NCBI RefSeq assembly: GCF_009862265.1
Contig: NZ_WWGX01000043.1
Span: forward strand, 17,917 to 81,916
DNA length: 64,000 bases
Source: Streptomyces sp. SID8352
Lineage (GTDB): Bacteria; Actinomycetota; Actinomycetes; Streptomycetales; Streptomycetaceae
Direction: 5' to 3'
A program made the position numbers and the translations under genes. The notes beneath the pieces were generated by a model. The model saw nothing but the letters and a program-made list of their open reading frames with translations, searched no databases and was not told the origin of the DNA. This document shows, piece by piece, positions 51,792 to 58,859 of this stretch (position 1 is its first letter; the number at the start of each line of letters is the position of its first letter).

Positions 51792-52601
51792 CTACCGCTG
51801 CCGGGTGTCGGCCTGCCGCATCGAGGCGACGGCGCCGTCCACCGTCGAGTCGTACAGGCCGAGCCGGGGGACGGAGACGCGGACCCGGGAGCCGAGGGGG
51901 ACGCTGCGGATGTCGGCGGCGGCCATGTGCGCCGGGCTCAGCAGGATGTTCATCTCGTTGACACGCTTCCGGGCGCCGCTGGCCCTCCCGCCGGGGGCCA
52001 GGTCGAGGACGGCGTACGCCTTCGCACCCGCGGGCAGGGCGTGATCCGGGCCGCCGATGCCCCCGGGGACCAGGGGCCGGAGGTTGCGCTCCCGCCCGGA
52101 GCCGCCCCGGTTGCCGAGGCCGACGTCGGGGATCTGGTCCAGGACGCACGCGGTGGTCCCGGTGTTGGCCACCTCGATGATCCGCCGCGACCCGTCCGGG
52201 CGGACGTTCAGGGCGAGTTGCCCCATGGTGCAGGAGTCCTCCAGGGGGCCCTCCTCCGCGTTGCCCGCCGTGTCGTCCGCCGGGGAGCCGTTCGACGCCT
52301 CGGGCGCCCTCGTGCCGAGGAGCGCCTGCGGGCTCCGGCCCCGGCCGTCGTCGGGAGTCTCCCCGGCGGAGGACGGGCCGTCCGGCTCCGGTGTCCCGAC
52401 CGGGGGTACGGAGGGGCCCGGCTCCGCTTCCACCGTGTCGGCCACGGAGGCGGAGGCGCTCGTGCCGGCCGCGGAGGCACTTCCCTCCGGCCGGACCGGG
52501 GCGGAGACCGACCCGTCGCCGCCCGAACAGGCGGTGAGACCCAGGGCCAGGGCCGCGGCGGTGACGGCGAGCGGGACGCGGCGCTGAGGTCGGGTAGGCA
52601 T
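51792..52601 (-). CDS. DUF4232-type lipoprotein
   Basis: The 269-residue lipoprotein has a lipobox (LTAC, Cys at residue 25), a Ser/Ala/Pro/Glu-rich spacer of about 100 residues, and a DUF4232 immunoglobulin-like domain (GQLALNVRPDGSRRIIEVANTG, ACVLDQIPDVGLGNRGG, AKAYAVLDLAPGG). The domain usually has one conserved disulfide, here DSCTMG with ACVLDQ. The role is unknown, on the cell surface. It is divergent from the NB-ARC regulator. Confidence 0.8.
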   Translation of the reverse strand: MPTRPQRRVPLAVTAAALALGLTACSGGDGSVSAPVRPEGSASAAGTSASASVADTVEAEPGPSVPPVGTPEPDGPSSAGETPDDGRGRSPQALLGTRAPEASNGSPADDTAGNAEEGPLEDSCTMGQLALNVRPDGSRRIIEVANTGTTACVLDQIPDVGLGNRGGSGRERNLRPLVPGGIGGPDHALPAGAKAYAVLDLAPGGRASGARKRVNEMNILLSPAHMAAADIRSVPLGSRVRVSVPRLGLYDSTVDGAVASMRQADTRQR

Positions 52602-52782
52602 GAGAGGTCCTCAAGGGGTGTGGGGGAAGACCGGATTCAGGTCAACTCCACCACCGGGTGCCGCGCCGTCACCAGGAAGTCGCACCGGCAGAAGTACGGT
52701 CCTGCATACTTCTGCCGGACCCGGAACCCGCCCGCGCGCGCCCGGGGACGCACCGGCCACGGCACTCACGGGAGACCGCACG

Positions 52783-55074
52783 ATGAGCACCGGCACCGCC
52801 GATTCCGCCCGCGGGGAGTTCGCGTCGCTGCTGCGCGGCCTGCGCGGGCGGGCCGGGCTCAGCCAGGAGGAACTGGCCCACCGGGCCGGACTGAGCGTGC
52901 GGGCGGTCGCCGACATGGAACGCGGACGGACCCGGGGCCCGCAGCGCCGCACGGTGGCCGCGCTGGTGGCGGCGCTCGCGCCCGGCGAGGCCGGGGCCGA
53001 GGCGCTGGAGCGCGCCGCCGCCGGGGGCCGGCCCCGCCCGAGGGCGACCCCCGCGGCACCCGCCGGGCTGCGACTGCCGCGCGACGTGGGGGACTTCACC
53101 GCCCGCGACGCGGATCTCGCCCGGCTGCGCGCGCTGGCCGTCGACCCCGGCACCGGGGACCCGCCGGTGGTCCTGGTCACCGGCCAGCCGGGGCTGGGCA
53201 AGACGGCCTTCGCGGTGCGGGCCGCCCACGGCCTCGCAGAGCGCTACCCCGACGGACAGCTCGCCGTCGACCTGCACGGCACGCGGACGCCCCCGGCGGA
53301 CCCGCGCGAGGTCCTCTTGGTGCTCCTGCGGGCGTGCGGGATCGCCGAGAACACCGTGCCGCAGGACACCGAGGGCCGCGCGGACCTGTTCAGGACCGTG
53401 GCCGCGGAGCGGAGGATGCTGCTGCTCCTCGACGACGCCGCCGACGAGGACCAGCTCCGGCCGCTGCTGCCCGCCGCCGGTCCGGTGCTGACCCTGGTCA
53501 CCAGCCGCAACGCCCTCACCGGGCTGGAGGGCGCGCACCGCTTCTCGCTCGGGGTGCTGCGCCGAGAGGAGTCCGTCGCCCTGTTCAGCCGGGTCATCGG
53601 TCCGGAGCGGGTGGCGGCCGAGGCGCAGGCGGCGCGTGATCTGGCCGATCTGTGCGGGCAGTTGCCGCTGGCGGTGCGGATCGCCGCCCAGCGGCTGGCG
53701 GCCCGGCCGCAGGAGCGGCTCGCCCGGCTCGCGGCCCAACTCGCCGATGAGGGAAGGCGGCTGGACGCCCTGCGGGCCGGGGACCTCCAGGTGCGGGCGA
53801 CGTTCGCCCTCTCCTACGGGCTGCTGGACCCCCTGGCGCGGCGGGTGCTGCGGCGCGCCACGCTGGCCGCCGGTCCCGACTTCTCCCCGCAGACCGCCGC
53901 GCTGCTCGCGGGGACGACGCTGCGGGAGGCCGAGCGGTGCGCGGAGGAACTGGCCGACCGGGGGCTGCTGCAACCGGACCCGGCCGCCGAGCGCTACCGC
54001 TTCCACGACCTGCTCCGCCTGTTCGCCGCCGAGCAGTTGGCCGAGGACGACCCCGCCGGACTCGCCCGGGCCCAGGAGACCACCGCCCTCTGGACCCTGG
54101 CGCGCGCCACCGCGGCGGCGCTCCACTTCGACCCCGAGCGCTCCCCGGCCGGTGACCCGGACCGGGCCACCGCGCCCCACGGGACCGAGGAGGCGCGAAG
54201 CTGGCTGGAGGAGGAGCGGGCGCAGTGGCTCGACGCCCTGGGCCGGGCGCTCGCCGACGGGCACCACCGGGAGGTCCTGGACACGGCGGAGGCCATGCAC
54301 TGGTTCTCGGACCGCGCCCAGGAGTGGGAGCAGTGGGCGCGGGTGTTCCTCGACTCGGTGGCCGCCGCCCGGGCGCTGGGCAGCAGGAGGGACGAGGCCG
54401 TCCACCTCAACTACCTTGCCTGGGCATACAACCTGTGCGTCCGCGACCCCGCCTCCGGGCTGGCCACGGCCCGGGCGGCGCTGGCCGTGGCGCGCGAGGT
54501 GGGCGACCTCCTCCAGGAAGGCTGGGCCCACGGGTACGGGGCGGGCGCGCTGCAGCGGCTCGGGCGCCACGAGGAGGCGGAGACGTGGCTGGAGGAGTCC
54601 GCCGACTGCCACCGCCGGAACCCCGCGCCGCAGGCCCGGCTGGCGGAGCTGTCCACGCTCAACGCGCTGGGCGCGCATCTGCGGTCCATGGGGCGGGCCG
54701 GGGAGGCGCTGGACCTCCACCGGCGCAGCGAGGCACTGTGCCGGGTCGGGATCCCCGGTCAGTCCGCCGAACTCCTGGCGCTCTACCGGGACAACACGTT
54801 CCACCACCTCGCCCGCGACCTCGGCGGGCTGGAGCGCTGGGCGGAGGCGGAGCCGCTGCTGCGCCGCGCCCTGGTCGGCTTCGAGACGGCCGGGATGGCC
54901 GCGTGGAGCGAGCCGGTCCGCCTCGACCTCGCCATCACCCTGCGGCGGCTGGGCCGTTCGGCGGAGGCCCGCGCGATGCTGGAGGCGGCCCGCCGGGGGC
55001 TGGCCGAGCAGAGCCATCCCCGGCAGGCGGAGGCCGAACTGGAGCTGATGGAGGCGATCAGGTCCGGTTCCTGA
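52783..55074 (+). CDS. XRE-NB-ARC-TPR signal-transduction (STAND) regulator
   Basis: The 763-residue protein has three parts. Residues 10-65 are an XRE helix-turn-helix (LRGRAGLSQEELAHRAGLSVR). Residues 100-400 are an NB-ARC ATPase with P-loop GQPGLGKT (134-141), Walker B MLLLLDDA (about 212-219), VTSRN, and the GxP motif GQLPLAVRI, followed by a winged helix. Residues 480-760 hold TPR units. It resembles AfsR-type regulators with an XRE head in place of the SARP domain. ATG 52783 follows GGAGA. The divergent lipoprotein may be a target. Confidence 0.88.
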   Translation: MSTGTADSARGEFASLLRGLRGRAGLSQEELAHRAGLSVRAVADMERGRTRGPQRRTVAALVAALAPGEAGAEALERAAAGGRPRPRATPAAPAGLRLPRDVGDFTARDADLARLRALAVDPGTGDPPVVLVTGQPGLGKTAFAVRAAHGLAERYPDGQLAVDLHGTRTPPADPREVLLVLLRACGIAENTVPQDTEGRADLFRTVAAERRMLLLLDDAADEDQLRPLLPAAGPVLTLVTSRNALTGLEGAHRFSLGVLRREESVALFSRVIGPERVAAEAQAARDLADLCGQLPLAVRIAAQRLAARPQERLARLAAQLADEGRRLDALRAGDLQVRATFALSYGLLDPLARRVLRRATLAAGPDFSPQTAALLAGTTLREAERCAEELADRGLLQPDPAAERYRFHDLLRLFAAEQLAEDDPAGLARAQETTALWTLARATAAALHFDPERSPAGDPDRATAPHGTEEARSWLEEERAQWLDALGRALADGHHREVLDTAEAMHWFSDRAQEWEQWARVFLDSVAAARALGSRRDEAVHLNYLAWAYNLCVRDPASGLATARAALAVAREVGDLLQEGWAHGYGAGALQRLGRHEEAETWLEESADCHRRNPAPQARLAELSTLNALGAHLRSMGRAGEALDLHRRSEALCRVGIPGQSAELLALYRDNTFHHLARDLGGLERWAEAEPLLRRALVGFETAGMAAWSEPVRLDLAITLRRLGRSAEARAMLEAARRGLAEQSHPRQAEAELELMEAIRSGS

Positions 55075-55551
55075 CCCGGGCCGTCCTCCCCGCCGCCGGG
55101 CGGCCCCCGGGCCCCGGAGCCGGCTCCGGAGCCGGCCCCGGAGGCCGTCGCCCTCCGCGGTGCCGGGCGGGACCGGAGCGCGGGCCCTCGCGGACCGTGC
55201 CGTGCCGGGGCGGGCGAGGGCACGGCACGGCCCACGGGGCGAGCCGGACCGGGGGGGCTCAGCGCGAGCCGGACCGGGCCGATGGTGGTGCGCACGCCCG
55301 GCGGTCGCCCCGGTCCGGGCCGTCCTCGCCGCGCCGCGCCGCGCCGCGCCGCGGCGACGGACACCGGACGGCCGGGCCGTCCCGCCCGCCGTGCCGGTAC
55401 CCCGTCACCGGAACGGCCCCCGGTCACCAGCCCGCTTCGGCCGCCGGTCCCCTCGCCCACCGGGTCCCGCGAGCCGCCCGTCCGCCCGCGCCTGCCCACC
55501 CCTGAACACCGTCCGCGGACGCCCGTCCCCGGGCCAGGGGACTCCCCGGGG
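55075..55551. other. Intergenic region without a supported gene
   Basis: These 477 bases hold GCGCC pentamer repeats (near 55331-55350) and GC-rich hairpins after the regulator stop, for example GGAGCCGGCTCC near 55117. No gene is supported. Confidence 0.6.
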
Positions 55552-55962
55552 TCACCCGTCCAGGCGGGGGATCTCGATGGCGGGGCAGCGGTCCATGACC
55601 ATCTCCAGCCCGGCCGCGCGGGTCCGGTCGTAGGCGGCCCCGTCGACCACCCCGAGCTGGAACCAGACCGCGCGGGCGCCCTTGGCCACCGCCCCGTCGG
55701 CCACCGCGCCGGCCTGCTCGCTGTTGACGAACACGTCCACCACGTCGACGTCGAACGGGATCTCCGCCAGCGAGGCGTACCCCCGCTCGCCGTGCACCGT
55801 CTCCGCCTTGGGATGCACGGGCACGACCCGCTTGCCGAAGCGCTGGAGCACCTCCGCGACGCCGTACGCCGCGCGCTGCCGGTTGGACGACAGGCCGACG
55901 ACGGCCCAGGTGTCGCCCAGCCCGGTCAGAATCCTGCGGACGGTCGCCTCATCGCCGTACAC
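55552..55962 (-). CDS. CoA-binding (YccU-type) protein
   Basis: The 136-residue protein is a single Rossmann domain with the CoA-binding pattern: TWAVVGLSSNRQRAAYGVAEVLQ, then VVPVHPKAETVHGE, VDVFVNSEQAG and AVWFQLGV. Members resemble the N-domain of succinyl-CoA synthetase, and their role is poorly known. GTG 55962 has GGAGG upstream at six to eight bases. Confidence 0.88.
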   Translation of the reverse strand: MYGDEATVRRILTGLGDTWAVVGLSSNRQRAAYGVAEVLQRFGKRVVPVHPKAETVHGERGYASLAEIPFDVDVVDVFVNSEQAGAVADGAVAKGARAVWFQLGVVDGAAYDRTRAAGLEMVMDRCPAIEIPRLDG

Positions 55963-56081
55963 GTGCGGCCTCCTCGTATGTCGCGGACGGCACCGGTTCG
56001 TCCCGTCCCCACCCCGGACAACCGACGGCACGGTGCGGGGATTCCCGCGCGCCGTGCCCCCGGGGCGCCTACGCTCGGCAC

Positions 56082-56792
56082 GTGCTGCGCATCATCGACG
56101 CCCGGAGCGGGGAGCCGGTTCCCGCCGCCCCCGCCCGCCGTGCCCCGACCCGCGTCATGGCCCACGTGCCGGACGGCGATCCCACCGGCCTGCGGGTGCT
56201 GCTCGTGGCGGACCTCCTGGTCCGTGCCCTGGAACTGGGCGGCACCCCCGTGTGGGCGGTGCTCCCGCCCGGCGCGCGGCCCCGCCCGGACGCGACCCGG
56301 CTGGGCGTCCGGCCCTTCGAGGACGGCGCGGACGGCGCCCCCGACGGGACCCGCACGCTCCATGTCGCGGCGGAGGGAGCCGCGCCCCCGGACGGCCCCG
56401 TCGTCGCGGTCGCCCCCGTCCGGGCGGCCGACCCGGACCCGTCGGCCGCCGCCGATCCGGACGCCCTGCGGGCGGCCCTGCTCCGACGCCACCACCACAC
56501 GCCCCTGGAGCTCGGCGCGGACGCACTCGACACGGCCCGCGGCGCGCTGCTGGACCGGCGCCGGGCCGTCGCCGACTGGGCCCGCCACCCCTCGCGCCCC
56601 GTTCCGGACACCGTGCGCGAGCGGCTCCGCGCCGCCTGGAACGACGACCTGGACGCCCCCGGCGTCCTCGCCGTCCTGACCGAGACCGCCGCCGACCCCG
56701 GCCTCCCGGAGGGCGCCCGTTTCGAGATCCACGCCCACGCCGACCGCTTCCTCGGCCTCGGGCTGACCGCCGCCGTCGGCACCCCGCCGTGA
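56082..56792 (+). CDS. Orphan protein resembling a gutted cysteinyl-tRNA synthetase
   Basis: The 236-residue protein opens LRIIDARSGEPV, like the CysRS start LRLYDTxTxxxxx, and its helical end (AWNDDLDAPGVLAVLTETAADPGL...FLGLGL) echoes the CysRS helical domain (MNDDLxTPxALAVL and FDxVLGLGL). Neither the HIGH nor the KMSKS motif is present and the zinc cysteines are missing, so it cannot charge tRNA. I suggest it is a decayed or repurposed paralogue, perhaps tRNA- or partner-binding. GTG 56082 lies six bases after TACGCT (56070-56075). Confidence 0.6.
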   Translation: MLRIIDARSGEPVPAAPARRAPTRVMAHVPDGDPTGLRVLLVADLLVRALELGGTPVWAVLPPGARPRPDATRLGVRPFEDGADGAPDGTRTLHVAAEGAAPPDGPVVAVAPVRAADPDPSAAADPDALRAALLRRHHHTPLELGADALDTARGALLDRRRAVADWARHPSRPVPDTVRERLRAAWNDDLDAPGVLAVLTETAADPGLPEGARFEIHAHADRFLGLGLTAAVGTPP

Positions 56793-56845
56793 CCCCGCCC
56801 GACCGCGCCGTGGGGGGCCCGGCGGCGGACGCATAGGCTGGGCGG

Positions 56846-57472
56846 ATGCAGGACGAGTACCGGACGGTCGCCCGCGCGGGCGTGCACGAGACCGAGATCA
56901 ACCGCTCGCGCTTCCTCTGCGCCCTCGCCCCCGCGGCCACCGAGGAGGAGGCCCAGGCGTTCATCGCGGGGGTGCGCAGGGAGCACGCCGCCGCCACCCA
57001 CAATTGCTGGGCCTACGTCATCGGCGCCGACGCCTCCGTGCAGAGGGCCAGCGACGACGGAGAGCCCGGCGGCACCGCGGGCGTCCCCATGCTCCAGATG
57101 CTGCTGCGCCGCGACATGCGGTACGTCGTCGCCGTCGTCACCCGCTACTACGGGGGCGTCAAGCTCGGCGCGGGCGGTCTGATCCGCGCCTACGGCGGCG
57201 CCGTCGGGGAGGCCCTGGACGATCTGGGCACCCTCACCCGCCGCCGGTTCCGCCTGGCCACGGTGACCGTCGACCACCAGCGGGCCGGGAAGCTCCAGAA
57301 CGACCTGCGCGCCACCGGACGCACCGTGCGCAACGTCCGCTACGCCGAGGACGTCACCCTGGAGATCGGGCTGCCCGACGCCGACGTGGACGCCTTCCGC
57401 GGCTGGCTGGCGGACGCCACGGCGGGCACCGCCACGTTCGAACCGGGCGGCGAGGCGTACGGCGACGCATGA
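56846..57472 (+). CDS. YigZ/IMPACT-family protein
   Basis: The 208-residue protein has the UPF0029 N-domain (FLCALAPAATEEEAQAFI, THNCWAYVIG, SDDGEPGGTAGVPML, TRYYGGVKLGAGGLIRAYG) and a C-terminal DUF1949 ferredoxin-like domain. Family members associate with translation stress responses. The ATG lies six bases after TAGGCT (56834-56839), so the message is probably leaderless. It is 53 bases after the CysRS-like gene, with which it may share a promoter. Confidence 0.92.
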   Translation: MQDEYRTVARAGVHETEINRSRFLCALAPAATEEEAQAFIAGVRREHAAATHNCWAYVIGADASVQRASDDGEPGGTAGVPMLQMLLRRDMRYVVAVVTRYYGGVKLGAGGLIRAYGGAVGEALDDLGTLTRRRFRLATVTVDHQRAGKLQNDLRATGRTVRNVRYAEDVTLEIGLPDADVDAFRGWLADATAGTATFEPGGEAYGDA

Positions 57473-57695
57473 GACCCGCCGTCCCCGCGCGGCCCGCCTC
57501 CCGCCCGGAAGGTGCCGGTCGGCCCGAGGGAAACCCCGAAACGGGACGGATTCGGGCAAAGTCCCCGTGTGTGCGGGGAGAGGGCCGCGGAGGCACTAGC
57601 GTGGTCGGGGGCCGGCTCCCAGCCGGTCCGGCGGACGGACGCGGCCGACGGCGGCCGGGAGCGGTGGGGGCGGACATGCGGGGCGGAGCGTACCG

Positions 57696-58859
57696 GTGAG
57701 ACTGCTGCACACGTCCGACTGGCATCTGGGCCGGTCGTTCCACAGGGTGAACATGCTCGAAGCCCAGGCCGGATTCATCGGCCATCTGATCGCCACCGCG
57801 CGCGAGCGCGAGGTGGACGCCGTCGTCGTCTCCGGCGACGTGTACGACCGCGCGGTGCCGCCGCTCGCCGCCGTCGAGCTGTTCGACGACGCCCTGCACC
57901 GGCTGGCCGCGCTCGGGGTGCCCACGGTGCTGATCTCCGGCAACCACGACTCCGCCCGCCGCCTCGGCGTCGGCGCCGGGCTCATCGACCGGGCCGGCAT
58001 CCACCTGCGCACAGACCCGGCCGGCTGCGGCACCCCCGTCGTGCTGCGCGACCCCCACGGCGACGTCGCCCTCTACGGGCTGCCCTACCTCGAACCAGCC
58101 CTGGTGAAGGACGAGTTCGGCGTCGAACGGGCGGGGCACGAGGCGGTGCTCCGGGCCGCCATGGACCGGGTCCGCGCAGACCTCGCCACCCGGGCGCCCG
58201 GCACCCGCTCCGTCGTCCTCGCCCACGCCTTCGTCACCGGCGGAGAGACCAGCGACAGCGAACGGGACATCACCGCAGGAGGCGTCGCCTCCGTGCCCGC
58301 CTCCGTCTTCGACGGCGTCGACTACGCCGCCCTCGGCCATCTGCACGGCTCCCAGAGCGTCACCGACCGCGTCCGCTACTCCGGCTCCCCGCTGGCCTAC
58401 TCCTTCTCCGAGCACCGGCAGCGCAAGAGCGTGTGGATCGTGGACCTCGGCGCCGACGGCTCCGTCACCGCCGACCGCGTCGACTGCCCCGTCCCCCGGA
58501 GGCTGGCCCGGCTGCGCGGCACCCTGGAGTCCCTGCTCACCGACCCCGCCCTGGAGCGGCACCGGCCGGACTGGGTCGAGGCCACCCTCACCGACCCGGT
58601 GCGCCCCGCCGAACCCATGGCCCGCCTCACCACCCGCTTCCCCCACACCCTCGCCCTCGTCTTCGACCCCGAACGCGCCTTTGACGACCCGGCCGTCAGC
58701 TACGCCCGGCGTCTCGCGGACCGTGACGACCAGCAGATCGCGGAGGACTTCGTGGCGCACGTCCGCGGCACCGGACCCGACGACCTCGAACGCGCCGTGC
58801 TGCGCGACGCGTTCGACGCCGTACGCGCCGACGAGACCCTGAAGGAGACGACCGGGTGA
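57696..58859 (+). CDS. sbcD: Exonuclease subunit SbcD
   Basis: The 387-residue Mre11-type nuclease has all metallophosphoesterase motifs: HTSDWHLGRSF, VVSGDVYDRAVPP, SGNHDSARRL, LAHAFVTGG and LGHLHGSQ. With SbcC it cleaves hairpins and protein-blocked DNA ends. GTG 57696 has GGAG eight bases upstream, and the stop overlaps sbcC by four bases. The 223-base upstream gap holds its promoter. Confidence 0.95.
   Translation: MRLLHTSDWHLGRSFHRVNMLEAQAGFIGHLIATAREREVDAVVVSGDVYDRAVPPLAAVELFDDALHRLAALGVPTVLISGNHDSARRLGVGAGLIDRAGIHLRTDPAGCGTPVVLRDPHGDVALYGLPYLEPALVKDEFGVERAGHEAVLRAAMDRVRADLATRAPGTRSVVLAHAFVTGGETSDSERDITAGGVASVPASVFDGVDYAALGHLHGSQSVTDRVRYSGSPLAYSFSEHRQRKSVWIVDLGADGSVTADRVDCPVPRRLARLRGTLESLLTDPALERHRPDWVEATLTDPVRPAEPMARLTTRFPHTLALVFDPERAFDDPAVSYARRLADRDDQQIAEDFVAHVRGTGPDDLERAVLRDAFDAVRADETLKETTG

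Noticed and set aside
52783..55074. Anti-phage Avs/NLR defence gene
   Set aside because: The HTH head and the absence of a nuclease, protease or TIR effector favour a regulator, although defence cannot be excluded.
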